Assembly: GCF_001488575.1 (NCBI RefSeq)
Contig: NZ_LN831305.1
Span: 1 to 64,000 of the forward strand
Direction: 5' to 3'
DNA from: Halobacterium hubeiense
Lineage (GTDB): Archaea; Halobacteriota; Halobacteria; Halobacteriales; Halobacteriaceae
DNA: 64,000 bases
The notes beneath the pieces are model-generated. The model saw only the letters and a list, made by a program, of their open reading frames with translations, made no database searches and was not told the origin of the DNA. Below are positions 8,279 through 15,525 of the stretch, one piece after another. Positions within the stretch are counted from its first letter, which is position 1. Each line of letters begins with the position of its first letter. The position numbers were made by a program, and so were the translations under genes.

Positions 8279-9095
8279 CGGCCCGCTTGATATTGTGGAC
8301 GACACATTTCAAGACGATTTCTCGAAACTCGCGGAACCACGCTCGCGCACGCACGGCGTCGCCGAGCGTGCGCTTGATCGTCGAGAAGACGGTCTCACAC
8401 ATCGCTCGTTGGCGGTAGCGAGGCCCATCGACCCGCGCGTTGTGCGCGTGGTCGATGGGCCGGAAGATCCGATGCTTGATCAACGGTCTCACGCCATCTT
8501 CCCTGAGTTTCTTGCGGAGTTCCATCCAATCGTAGCCCTTGTCAGCGGCGAGGCTGGCGAGGTCGCCCGCGTTGCGGCGGGCGACCTGCCAGCCGAGCTG
8601 TGTGTCGTGTGGTTTCCCGGTCGAGCAATGCACGTCGAGGATAGCCTGCGTTTCTGTATCGACGAGTGCGGTGGTTTTGAGCGTCTGAACGCGGTAGTTC
8701 GTCCGACGGCAGTAGTGCTTGCTGGCGGTTTCGCGGTCGAAGAACGTCGCGTCGATGGCGGCGTGTCCGCTCGGGTCGTGCAGCTGCGCCGACAGGCGCA
8801 GCAGCACTCGCCAGAGTGCTGTTTTGAGTCTGTCAAACGCCTTCACTAGCGTCGAGTGGTCGGGGAGATCGGCCTCGTTGAGGCCGATCTCGGCCAGTAT
8901 GTGTGGCATCTCGCTCAGCAGATCAAGCGTTTCCCGGTACGATTTCTCCAGGTACACCCGCAGACAGTGCAGCGACACAATCGCGTAGTCGGCGAAGCCG
9001 CCACCCCCTTCGGGGGCGGCGACTTCGCCTCGGCCACCGACAGCATTTTTAGCTAACTGAACCGCTTTCTTCGTGAAGCGGGAAATCTTCGACAT
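8268..9095 (-). CDS. IS5-family transposase
   Basis: A 275-aa DDE transposase that cuts and pastes its own IS. The N terminus MSKISRFTKKAVQLAKN is typical of haloarchaeal IS5-group enzymes. The catalytic triad can be read as Asp115 (AAIDATFFDRE), Asp185 (SLAADKGYDW) and Glu234 (RQRAMCETVFSTIKRTLG). The frame is intact, so the element may still be active. The stop codon lies inside the IS. The gene overlaps the last 11 bases of the permease's shifted reading frame on the opposite strand. Confidence 0.95.
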   Translation of the reverse strand: MSKISRFTKKAVQLAKNAVGGRGEVAAPEGGGGFADYAIVSLHCLRVYLEKSYRETLDLLSEMPHILAEIGLNEADLPDHSTLVKAFDRLKTALWRVLLRLSAQLHDPSGHAAIDATFFDRETASKHYCRRTNYRVQTLKTTALVDTETQAILDVHCSTGKPHDTQLGWQVARRNAGDLASLAADKGYDWMELRKKLREDGVRPLIKHRIFRPIDHAHNARVDGPRYRQRAMCETVFSTIKRTLGDAVRARAWFREFREIVLKCVVHNIKRAVTP

Positions 9096-9157
9096 GGATC
9101 ATCGGCGGTTTCCCGCTTCATTCCACTAGTTCTGACGGTCGAAGCCGGCGCTGTCCA

Positions 9158-9173
9158 GCGATTCACCAGAGCC
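9158..9173 (-). repeat. Right terminal inverted repeat of the IS
   Basis: GCGATTCACCAGAGCC, the reverse complement of the left end at 8236-8251. The match is perfect over 16 bp and becomes imperfect further in. Confidence 0.95.
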
Positions 9174-9181
9174 GAATTTAC
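9174..9181. repeat. Target-site duplication, right copy
   Basis: GAATTTAC, identical to the left copy at 8228-8235, immediately outside the right inverted repeat. Confidence 0.95.
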
Positions 9182-9230
9182 TAATCAAAGCCCGCAAATA
9201 TCGAGCCACGATCACGATCATGACCACTGA
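9182..9230 (+). pseudogene. Severed 3' end of the YHS permease gene
   Basis: This is the original end of the permease, now cut off by the IS. Joining the left flank at GAATTTAC to this segment keeps the frame and reads T-N-Q-S-P-Q-I-S-S-H-D-H-D-H-D-H followed by TGA at 9228-9230. The ancestral protein would have been 464 aa with a C-terminal (HD)3H metal-binding tail, which the present product lacks. Confidence 0.85.
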
Positions 9231-9252
9231 TGATCGCACTGTGGTTCATCCG

Positions 9253-9276
9253 CTGTGATGGGGTTCATCATCACAG
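9253..9276 (+). terminator. Hairpin after the ancestral permease stop
   Basis: CTGTGATG and CATCACAG are perfect 8-bp arms around an 8-base loop, 22 bases after the ancestral stop codon, followed by TTTC. It could be a transcript-end hairpin or an operator for the next gene at 9356. Confidence 0.4.
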
Positions 9277-9355
9277 TTTCAATCCGCAATTGTCACACCT
9301 ACTGCGCTCAAATAGACGGTATGAATAGTCAAATCCCGCAACTCGGGGCTGTCAT

Positions 9356-9955
9356 ATGAATCGCCGTCGAGCAGATACTGTCGTCGGTGTGCTTCTCGGG
9401 TTCGTTCTCCTGGCCGGCGGGGTACTCAGTTGGCGGGCCTATCAACAGCGTCGGGCTATCGAGCAATCGATGGGGTCAATGATGGGTTCATCTATGGGAA
9501 CGATGCACGGCCCAGACCCCCTCTGGTACGTGGTTGGAACCCTGCTGGTTGCTGGCGTTATCGGTGGCGTCTATTACGTGGTCCGGGGAGAACTCACCGA
9601 TCCAGAAGTGGCCGACACAACGGCGCCTGTCGATCCTGCACAGACATCGGCGGCAACAGCTACGTCGATGGATGATGACGCTGCACCGGCGACGTCTATC
9701 AATCCTGAATCGGACCCCCAAGCACGCGTTCTCGATCTCTTACCGGATGATGAACGACGCGTCCTCGAACCCGTCCTGAACTCCCCCGGAATCACGCAGA
9801 TTGAACTTCGGGATCGATCTGAGTTCTCGAAGAGTAAAGTAAGCCAGACCGTGAGTTCACTCGAGGAGCGAGGTCTGCTGTATCGGGAACGACAGGGTCG
9901 GACCTATCGTGTGTATCCGAGTGATGACCTTCGGCAGCAACAACCGGGAAAATAG
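9356..9955 (+). CDS. Membrane-anchored winged-helix regulator with Met-rich loop
   Basis: A 199-aa protein with two membrane helices (about 8-28 and 57-77) and a cytosolic winged helix at the C terminus (about 125-195): RRVLEPVLNSPGITQIEL, then SKSKVSQTVSSLEERGLLYRER. The short loop between the helices is Met-rich, MGSMMGSSMGTMHG, and should lie outside the cell, a good Cu(I)-binding candidate. A one-component transmembrane copper sensor is a reasonable inference. It heads a run of secreted or membrane Met-rich proteins that it may control. The fold is clear; the ligand and DNA targets are inferred. A Ser/Thr/Asp/Ala-rich linker joins membrane and DNA-binding parts. Confidence 0.8.
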   Translation: MNRRRADTVVGVLLGFVLLAGGVLSWRAYQQRRAIEQSMGSMMGSSMGTMHGPDPLWYVVGTLLVAGVIGGVYYVVRGELTDPEVADTTAPVDPAQTSAATATSMDDDAAPATSINPESDPQARVLDLLPDDERRVLEPVLNSPGITQIELRDRSEFSKSKVSQTVSSLEERGLLYRERQGRTYRVYPSDDLRQQQPGK

Positions 9956-10123
9956 TCGCTATCTATCGGGCGCTCTCCCTCTCGAATTCCGTAGGTATGA
10001 ACGGTCTCCCTCGAGCAAAACGGTTAGAAGATGTTATAGACGTTCTCGAACGTTCTCCTGTATGGATTCACACCCATGTCGATAACTCCCGAGCAGGCCT
10101 ACGAGTAACCGAGGAGAGAGACA

Positions 10124-10444
10124 ATGACCAACTTCAAACTCGGCCGGTGGCTGCTCGTGGCGCTCGCGATTGTCGGACTCGCGTTCGCCGCACCGGCAGT
10201 CAGCGCACACGACAACGCAACGACCGCTGACGACGCGCCTACGGACAATGCCACCGCAGATGAATGGGCCACTTGGATGGAGGCACAGATGACCGAACAC
10301 ATGGGCCCGGGTAGCGTCGAGTGGATGGAGTCGCACATGGGTGTGACCGTCGACGAGATGGCCCAGGACATGGCTGACGGGGAATACCACGACGGGGCTG
10401 ACGACGGCTACAACGGCGGGATGTACGGGCAGGGCCACTGCTGA
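10124..10444 (+). CDS. Small secreted Met/His/Asp-rich protein
   Basis: A 106-aa protein with a signal peptide (WLLVALAIVGLAFAAPAVSA, cleaved near residue 28). The short mature chain has repeated Met and His: WMEAQMTEHMGPG, VEWMESHMGVTVDEM, and a C terminus GGMYGQGHC ending in a lone Cys. The density of Met, His and acidic residues suggests an extracytoplasmic copper-binding protein, but I recognise no named family. A GAGGAG ribosome-binding site precedes the ATG. It sits between the membrane-anchored regulator and the first SHOCT protein and probably belongs to the same regulon. Confidence 0.7.
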   Translation: MTNFKLGRWLLVALAIVGLAFAAPAVSAHDNATTADDAPTDNATADEWATWMEAQMTEHMGPGSVEWMESHMGVTVDEMAQDMADGEYHDGADDGYNGGMYGQGHC

Positions 10445-10501
10445 CGGCTCTGGCCGTTTCGATCGCTCCAATCGAACACCACAACTCACCAACGCAAGAT
10501 A

Positions 10502-10855
10502 ATGACGCAACTCACCACTCACATCGGACGCACTGCTCGGCGACTCGCGATCCTCGCCGTCCCGCTGCTAGTTGCGGCGACTGGACCGGCTGTTGCCCAC
10601 GGTAGTGGGAGCTACGGCGGCGGCATGATGGGGGGCGGCTGGGGCCTCTTCGGTGGAGCGATGGGGCTCTGGGGGTTCCTCTGGATGGGGCTCCTCATCG
10701 CCGTTCCGCTCTACATTGTCTATGCGCTCCTCAATCGAGGCTCCGGTGGGAACGAAGAGCAGTCGCTGTCGGTTCTCCGTGAGCGCTACGCCCGCGGAGA
10801 GCTCTCGGATGACGAATTCGATCGGCGGCGAGAACAGCTCGAACGCACCGGATGA
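10502..10855 (+). CDS. Membrane protein with Met/Gly-rich segment and SHOCT domain
   Basis: A 117-aa protein. An N-terminal signal or helix (about 12-33, ending AVAHG) is followed by a Gly/Met segment (YGGGMMGGGWGLFGGAMG), one membrane helix (about 57-77) and a C-terminal SHOCT domain (SLSVLRERYARGELSDDEF, then DRRREQL). SHOCT is a short C-terminal oligomerisation-type domain of unclear function. Three further proteins here share this layout (11371, 12176, 27508). The Met-rich outer segment fits copper contact; the role is inferred from the neighbourhood. Confidence 0.8.
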   Translation: MTQLTTHIGRTARRLAILAVPLLVAATGPAVAHGSGSYGGGMMGGGWGLFGGAMGLWGFLWMGLLIAVPLYIVYALLNRGSGGNEEQSLSVLRERYARGELSDDEFDRRREQLERTG

Positions 10856-10950
10856 CTGGAGCAGCTGCTGTTCCAGCCGATACATCATATTCCCAACGGC
10901 CGCCGTTGCGGCACCCAACCGTTAACCCCGTAGACGGGGTATGATACTTC

Positions 10951-11367
10951 ATGGAATACACAATACAGACTTCAGTCACCGGTGAGTTCGACGACGTCGT
11001 CGACACGACGATTGCGGCGCTCAAAGACGAAGGATTCGGCGTCCTCTGTGACATCGACGTCCAAGCGACGCTCGAGGAGAAACTCGGCGAGGAGTTTCGA
11101 CAGTACTGCATCCTCGGTGCGTGCAACCCGGGGCTGGCACACGAGGGCCTGAACGAAGAGATCGAACTCGGCGCACTCCTCCCGTGTAACGTCATTGTCT
11201 ACGAAACCGACGGCGGCGAGGTCATGGTGAGTGCCGTCGACCCACAACAGCTCGTCGGCATCGCCGACAACGAGGCACTCGACTCGATCGCGAACGAGGT
11301 CCACGACCGGTTCGAACGCGTTCTCGCCAGCGTCGCGGACGAACTCGAATCATCGACCGAGATCTGA
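10951..11367 (+). CDS. DUF302 family protein
   Basis: A 138-aa cytosolic protein of the DUF302 family. Recognisable features are the start YTIQTSVTGEFDDVVDTTI, the stretch GFGVLCDIDVQATLEEKL, the YCILGACNPGLAHEGL motif with two Cys, and LLPCNVIVYE. DUF302 proteins often occur beside SHOCT proteins and metal or sulfur genes, but their biochemical role is unknown. The stop at 11367 is three bases before the next SHOCT gene, so the two are co-transcribed. Cys residues in CILGACNP and LLPC are possible ligands. Confidence 0.9.
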   Translation: MEYTIQTSVTGEFDDVVDTTIAALKDEGFGVLCDIDVQATLEEKLGEEFRQYCILGACNPGLAHEGLNEEIELGALLPCNVIVYETDGGEVMVSAVDPQQLVGIADNEALDSIANEVHDRFERVLASVADELESSTEI

Positions 11368-11370
11368 ACC

Positions 11371-11724
11371 ATGACATCATCAAACCAACTCGACACCACA
11401 ACCATCGTCCTCCTCATCCTCGGGGCGATCATCGTCCTCCCCTTGCTCACGATGGGGATGGGATTCGGCGGGATGATGGGATACGGTGGAATGATGGGTG
11501 GATACGGGACGACCAGCGGCTGGTGGCCACTCGTCGGGATGCTCGTCCAGCTGGTCTTCCTCCTCCTCCTGCTCGGTGGCGGATATCTCGTCTTCCGTCG
11601 CGTGACGGCATCGCAGTCGTCGCGGAATCCCGCAATGGAGGAGCTGCGTATGGCATACGCCCGCGGAGATCTCACCGAGGAAGAGTTCGAGGCGCGTCGG
11701 AACAAGCTCGAACGCTCGGAGTGA
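11371..11724 (+). CDS. Membrane protein with Met/Gly-rich loop and SHOCT domain
   Basis: A 117-aa protein with two membrane helices (about 11-31 and 50-72). Between them is a strongly Met/Gly-rich loop, MGMGFGGMMGYGGMMGGYG. The C-terminal SHOCT domain reads MEELRMAYARGDLTEEEFEARRNKLE. It is co-transcribed with the DUF302 gene just upstream. The layout repeats that of the proteins at 10502 and 27508. A Met-rich extracellular loop is a plausible Cu(I) site. No function is established for this architecture. Confidence 0.82.
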   Translation: MTSSNQLDTTTIVLLILGAIIVLPLLTMGMGFGGMMGYGGMMGGYGTTSGWWPLVGMLVQLVFLLLLLGGGYLVFRRVTASQSSRNPAMEELRMAYARGDLTEEEFEARRNKLERSE

Positions 11725-11766
11725 CGGTCCGACCACCAACCTCCGGCGTTACTCACGTCCGGCCCC

Positions 11767-11778
11767 TTGGAATCCGAA
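11767..11778 (+). promoter_or_regulatory. TTGGAATCCGAA, candidate copper-regulon operator
   Basis: TTGGAATCCGAA ends 69 bases before the thioredoxin-like start. It matches the near-palindrome seen before copA (23699), the CopZ-like genes (24390, 29834) and, less well, the mini-YHS gene (16381). Function inferred. Confidence 0.45.
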
Positions 11779-11847
11779 ATCTGTGACCCTCACAGCTTTC
11801 GGATGTGAATAGAAGTGTGCTAAAAGCATAAGACCATACTAGCTACT

Positions 11848-12156
11848 ATGACGGAAGTTATCCTGTTCACACAGGAGACTTGTGGAGCGTGCGCAACGCA
11901 GCGAGAGAAAAACGAGGGTATCGAAGATGCGTATCCGGATGTCGAGTTCCGGGAGGTCGACATCCAGACCGATCTGGAGACGGCCGAGGAGTACGGTGTC
12001 CGAAAGACGCCAACGACGCTCGTGTATGCAAACGGGGAACAGACGGCCGAGTTCATCGGCATCGTCGACCGGGACGAATTGGAGGCTGCCATCGAGAGCG
12101 CCGGCCAGCAATCGCCCGGACTCACGAACCGGCTCGCCAGCATCATCCGTGGATAA
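11848..12156 (+). CDS. Thioredoxin-fold protein (CGAC active site)
   Basis: A 102-aa cytosolic thioredoxin/glutaredoxin-like protein. The redox motif CGAC is in LFTQETCGACATQRE, and the cis-proline loop is VRKTPTTLVY. It would reduce or exchange disulfides. A link to copper stress is plausible because Cu(I) attacks thiols and the next gene is a copper protein. The stop is 19 bases before the halocyanin-SHOCT start, suggesting one transcript. A near-palindromic element shared with copper genes lies upstream. Confidence 0.88.
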   Translation: MTEVILFTQETCGACATQREKNEGIEDAYPDVEFREVDIQTDLETAEEYGVRKTPTTLVYANGEQTAEFIGIVDRDELEAAIESAGQQSPGLTNRLASIIRG

Positions 12157-12175
12157 CAGAAGCCAACCAGCTACA

Positions 12176-12922
12176 ATGACAGACTACAGTAGACGCCAGT
12201 TCCTGGGAGCGCTCGGTGCTGGCACAGTCGCGAGTGCGGGATTCACCCAACCAGTCGCCGCACAGGAGACGCCCGTCGTGAAGATGGGCAACAACTACTT
12301 CGACCCGATCGGGCTCCACGTCGAACCTGGCACGACCGTCCGCTTCGAGATAGCAGCCGGAGCTCACTCGGCGACGGCCTATCCGGACCGCGTTCCCGCC
12401 GACGCCACCGCCTTCGACAGCGGGACCATCTCGCAGGGGAGCTTCGAGCACACGTTCGAGGTGCCCGGAACGTACGACTACTACTGCATCCCTCACAAGA
12501 CGGTCGGCATGGTCGGTCGCATCGTCGTTGGTAGCCCTGGCGGTCCAGCTGAAGACAGCCCGATCCCGGACGGCGAGGTCCCAGACAGCGAAACGATCGT
12601 CCAGAACGGCGCCGTTGCCGTCGGCTCGGACGTCGACGGCAGTGGGAGTACCGATGGCGGAATGATGGGTCCAGGGATGATGCACGGCCGGAACGGTGGA
12701 TGGTTCGGTGGGCTGCCGTTCGTCGGCGGGGCACTCGGGATGCTGGGGCTGGTCGGCGGCTTCCTCTACTGGGCAATGGGTCGAGGCGATGCACCTCCAG
12801 AGAGTGACGATTCCGCTATGGAAACCCTCCAACGTCGTTACGCACGAGGCGAGATCGACGAAGAAGAGTTCCAGAAGCGTCGTGAACGGTTGGAGACTGG
12901 GAGTGAAGACCCATCTCGGTAA
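12176..12922 (+). CDS. Halocyanin-type cupredoxin fused to TM-SHOCT
   Basis: A 248-aa secreted, membrane-tethered blue-copper protein. A twin-arginine signal (SRRQFLGALGAG) leads to a plastocyanin-like domain at about 33-120 with type-1 copper ligands His64 (GAHSATAY), Cys104 and His107 (YYCIPH) and Met112 (VGMVG). A linker with GGMMGPGMMHGRNGG, one membrane helix (about 178-202) and a C-terminal SHOCT domain (METLQRRYARGEIDEEEF) follow. The start at 12176 is chosen because it gives the Tat signal; the longer in-frame reading runs through the thioredoxin gene. It merges an electron carrier with the Met-rich TM-SHOCT module found in its neighbours. Confidence 0.9.
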   Translation: MTDYSRRQFLGALGAGTVASAGFTQPVAAQETPVVKMGNNYFDPIGLHVEPGTTVRFEIAAGAHSATAYPDRVPADATAFDSGTISQGSFEHTFEVPGTYDYYCIPHKTVGMVGRIVVGSPGGPAEDSPIPDGEVPDSETIVQNGAVAVGSDVDGSGSTDGGMMGPGMMHGRNGGWFGGLPFVGGALGMLGLVGGFLYWAMGRGDAPPESDDSAMETLQRRYARGEIDEEEFQKRRERLETGSEDPSR

Positions 12923-12950
12923 GGCGCGGTGTCGTCGCCATTTCTACACG

Positions 12951-12970
12951 CCTGAGGTCCCTCGCTCAGG
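12951..12970 (+). terminator. Short hairpin downstream of halocyanin-SHOCT
   Basis: CCTGAG and CTCAGG form 6-bp arms around an 8-base loop, 28 bases after the stop. Possible transcript end for the 9.3-12.9 kb gene run. No strong T tract follows. Confidence 0.3.
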
Positions 12971-13206
12971 AGTCCTTCGAAGACCTGTTCCTACGCCGCG
13001 GCACTTCTCCGCGGAACGTAAGCCGCACTCATCGGTGCCCAGAGAACGAGGAACACAGCAGCAACCAGAGTCCACCGAACCGTTTGCCCGATCAGACGGT
13101 CGTAGTGAAATCCGAGTCAAACTATCCAATTGAGCGAAGCTGGATATAGTGCTGTTTGGGTCTTCTCCCCTACAGTTACCGGAGTAAGTAGTCTACTGGC
13201 CTGATC

Positions 13207-13959
13207 TTACTTCTCCTGTGTAATTCGGTAGTAGACGCCGATTGTGAGGACAGCTACGAGGAGGAGGTATCCAGTAGCCCACACCAATGAGAGAGTCGTA
13301 TCTACGTCCGTTGTGAGTCCGGTATCGACCATCACACGGACGGGCCAATAGCCGGGGAGTAGTTTCATCCACCATTCGGGCTCGGACTGGATGAACAGCG
13401 GATCCTGGAAGAGTCCGATATCGAGCATCGGGAGAATCAGCATTAGCCACATCCCGGCTAGGCGGTCGAAAACGGCCCCGACGAGCATCCCGATGAGACC
13501 ATACGTGACCGAGACGACGAGCATCGCTGCGACGAACCACCAGAGATGCTCAGGCTGGAAATCGACGAGCATCACGCCGACTGAGACGCCGGTAACGATG
13601 AGAGTGATTGCTGCGAGGACCCCAAACCGGGCAGTGATTACCTGTCGTGCACGATAGCCGGCGACTGCCAGACGACCGTCTGTGTCTTTGGCTTCTCGCA
13701 TCAGGAACAACCCGGCGAGTCCCGCGATGAGGGCGCTCGTAATCGGCGTCATAATCACGCCGTGGACCTCAGGCATCCCTCGCATGACCGTCACCGTCTC
13801 ACCGTCGACGAGCGTCCGAACCGGCATCTCGACGTCCTGGGTGACTGCGAACGCCAACGTGATGAACGAGACCGGTAGGACGACCAGTAGAGCGACGAGG
13901 ACGTAGTTTCGCGCCTGTTCTTTGATGCCGATTGTGAACGCCGTTGTCGTACGACTCAT
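13207..13959 (-). CDS. ABC transporter permease (triplet A, second permease)
   Basis: A 250-aa integral membrane subunit of an ABC exporter with about six helices, of the ABC-2/NosY-like type. The start MSRTTTAFTIG at 13959 overlaps the previous permease stop as ATGA, indicating translational coupling. It closely resembles the permease at 45466: both have GLFLM(R/Q) followed by DDRL or DGRLAVAGYRAR, and both end with a helix before a short basic tail. With the genes at 13956 and 14686 it forms an ATPase-permease-permease transporter. Substrate unknown; placement beside a TRASH regulator hints at metal or envelope stress. Confidence 0.82.
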   Translation of the reverse strand: MSRTTTAFTIGIKEQARNYVLVALLVVLPVSFITLAFAVTQDVEMPVRTLVDGETVTVMRGMPEVHGVIMTPITSALIAGLAGLFLMREAKDTDGRLAVAGYRARQVITARFGVLAAITLIVTGVSVGVMLVDFQPEHLWWFVAAMLVVSVTYGLIGMLVGAVFDRLAGMWLMLILPMLDIGLFQDPLFIQSEPEWWMKLLPGYWPVRVMVDTGLTTDVDTTLSLVWATGYLLLVAVLTIGVYYRITQEK

Positions 13960-14693
13960 GCGGACCACCCACCACTGGTGCGCATCGTCACTCCGAACAC
14001 TGCGGTGACGAGTACAAGCAGGACTAGCAGGTATCCGGCGACGAAGCCGAGATCACCCGTCGTATATGTGCCTTGGAACATCGCCTCCTGAAGGAGTTCC
14101 TTTGGATGATAGAGCGGGAAGTATTCCACGAACTCGGGAACGTCGGCGGCCAGCGGACTGTCGCCACTGAGGAACGCATCCATCATTGCAAGGAACACCA
14201 CGACGAGCGAGCCTTCGAACAGTCGTGGAAGGAGCGCCCCGACGAGTGCGCCAAGAAACGCATAGACGAGGCCGGCAAGTACGAGGAATACGAACGTCAG
14301 GACAGGGGCTCCCGGTGAAATCGTCAGCCAGAGAACGCCGTAGTTTACGGCAGCCACGACAACGGTCACTCCTCCGAGCGCCGCTAATCGAGTCGCAAGC
14401 AGTGTTCGGGGTGGATAGCCTGTCTGAACGAGTCGCCGATCGGCTGCACGCGCACTAATCATCTGCGCGAGTCCCATCAGGCCGGCAATGATGGCGACCC
14501 CGAATATCGCTCCGAGAAGGCGACCTAGCTCGATCGGAATCGCCTCGACCGTCGGCATACTTGGTAACCCAGCCATTGCTTGTCCCCAGCCTTCGATAAC
14601 GACAATCGGAAGGAGAAGTGCTAGGACAACATTCAGGGGGGTTCTGAGGAAGGTGGAGACGTTCGCCCGAATCCCCGTCCAAACCCTATTCAT
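13956..14693 (-). CDS. ABC transporter permease (triplet A, first permease)
   Basis: A 245-aa multi-spanning permease. It begins NRVWTGIRANVSTFLRTPLN, a cytosolic amphipathic lead into helix 1, as in ABC-2 export permeases. The segment QMISARAADRRLVQTGYPPR matches the DADHRLSICGFP region of the permease at 44711, so the two are paralogs. The ATG at 14693 overlaps the end of the ATPase gene by eight bases. Start choice follows this overlap and the NRVWTG beginning; the longer reading is less natural. Confidence 0.82.
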   Translation of the reverse strand: MNRVWTGIRANVSTFLRTPLNVVLALLLPIVVIEGWGQAMAGLPSMPTVEAIPIELGRLLGAIFGVAIIAGLMGLAQMISARAADRRLVQTGYPPRTLLATRLAALGGVTVVVAAVNYGVLWLTISPGAPVLTFVFLVLAGLVYAFLGALVGALLPRLFEGSLVVVFLAMMDAFLSGDSPLAADVPEFVEYFPLYHPKELLQEAMFQGTYTTGDLGFVAGYLLVLLVLVTAVFGVTMRTSGGWSA

Positions 14694-15417
14694 CGGTCTC
14701 TTCCCCCCGTTCACTGGCCGTTGCATCAGTCTCGCCTTCCTGGTCAGTCACGTCGTAGACCTGTCCGTCACGAACCTCATAGATGCGGTCGAGACGACTT
14801 TGCTCTTCGATCAGGTGTGAAATCATCGTGACAGCTGTTCCGTCGGCAGCGAGTTCCTCGGCGAGATCCCAGAACGTGAGATACGTTTCCCAGTCGAATC
14901 CAGTGTAGGGCTCGTCCAGCATGAGGACGTCCGGATCGTGCATCAGGGCGATACTGAGATTGATTTTCTGCCGGTTTCCACCACTGAGTTGGTCGATTCG
15001 GTAGTCAAGGTACTGCTCGAAATCGAGTTTCGACGCCAAGCGGTGTTTGGCCTCGTCGATTTCTTCGGCGGTCATTCCGTATCCGGAACCGAACAGTCGG
15101 AACGTCTCTCCGACCGTCAAGCGGTCGTAAAGCAGTGGTTCCTGTGGACACCAGCCAACGGTTCCCGTCCGTTCGACTGTTCCGGAATCCTGTTCGAGGA
15201 CACCGACGAGGATGTTCATGAGCGTGGATTTGCCCGACCCGTTCGCGCCGACGATCCCGACGATTTCCCCCGTCCGAATTTCGAGATCGGCATCGGTGAG
15301 GACGGTCACTGACCGCGTAAATGGAAAACTCGATCCGTACGTTTTTTCAATCTCATTAGCACGGACGAGTACCTTGTTGCTTGTAGCTTCTCCTTTGGTG
15401 GTTGTGGACGCTTCCAT
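14686..15417 (-). CDS. ABC transporter ATPase (triplet A)
   Basis: A 243-aa nucleotide-binding subunit. Walker A is GANGSGKST, the signature is LSGGNRQK, Walker B is VLMLDEP followed by YTGFDWETY, and the switch His is in MISHLIEE. GWCPQEPLLYDRLTV is shared almost word for word with the ATPase at 43953, its paralog. NosF-like ATPases that pair with two permeases are the nearest type. It heads an operon ATPase-permease-permease. The start MEAST at 15417 is preferred over one four codons earlier. Confidence 0.9.
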   Translation of the reverse strand: MEASTTTKGEATSNKVLVRANEIEKTYGSSFPFTRSVTVLTDADLEIRTGEIVGIVGANGSGKSTLMNILVGVLEQDSGTVERTGTVGWCPQEPLLYDRLTVGETFRLFGSGYGMTAEEIDEAKHRLASKLDFEQYLDYRIDQLSGGNRQKINLSIALMHDPDVLMLDEPYTGFDWETYLTFWDLAEELAADGTAVTMISHLIEEQSRLDRIYEVRDGQVYDVTDQEGETDATASERGEETDE

Positions 15418-15525
15418 AGGTGTATACACACGCTTCTAATTCACTGCGATTACTGTTTCAAATCAAAACTATTTGCAGCAAACTCGTAAGCAATCAGGAA
15501 TTGAGTATACAGCTAATGCTAGACT

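Larger units (their letters stand above)
8236..9173 (-). mobile_element. IS5-family insertion sequence (ISH1-like group), intact
   Basis: A complete 938-bp insertion sequence. The ends are perfect 16-bp inverted repeats: GGCTCTGGTGAATCGC at 8236-8251 and its complement at 9158-9173. They are flanked by an identical 8-bp target duplication, GAATTTAC. A single transposase gene runs on the minus strand. The 8-bp duplication and transposase type suit the ISH1-like part of the IS5 family. Identical flanks and an intact frame suggest a fairly recent insertion. Confidence 0.96.

Noticed and set aside
9997-10230. A 77-codon plus-strand frame overlapping the Met/His-rich secreted protein
   Set aside because: It runs into the next gene in another frame and its second half is Arg-rich, typical of a shadow frame. 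The first 40 residues have no recognisable domain.
11882-12175. Long in-frame N-terminal extension of the halocyanin-SHOCT protein
   Set aside because: The extension is the thioredoxin gene read in another frame; the Tat signal begins at 12176.
12923-13206. Repeat array or CRISPR in the gap after halocyanin-SHOCT
   Set aside because: Only single short inverted repeats (CCTGAG/CTCAGG and CCGCGG twice) are present; there are no regularly spaced repeats here or elsewhere in the window.
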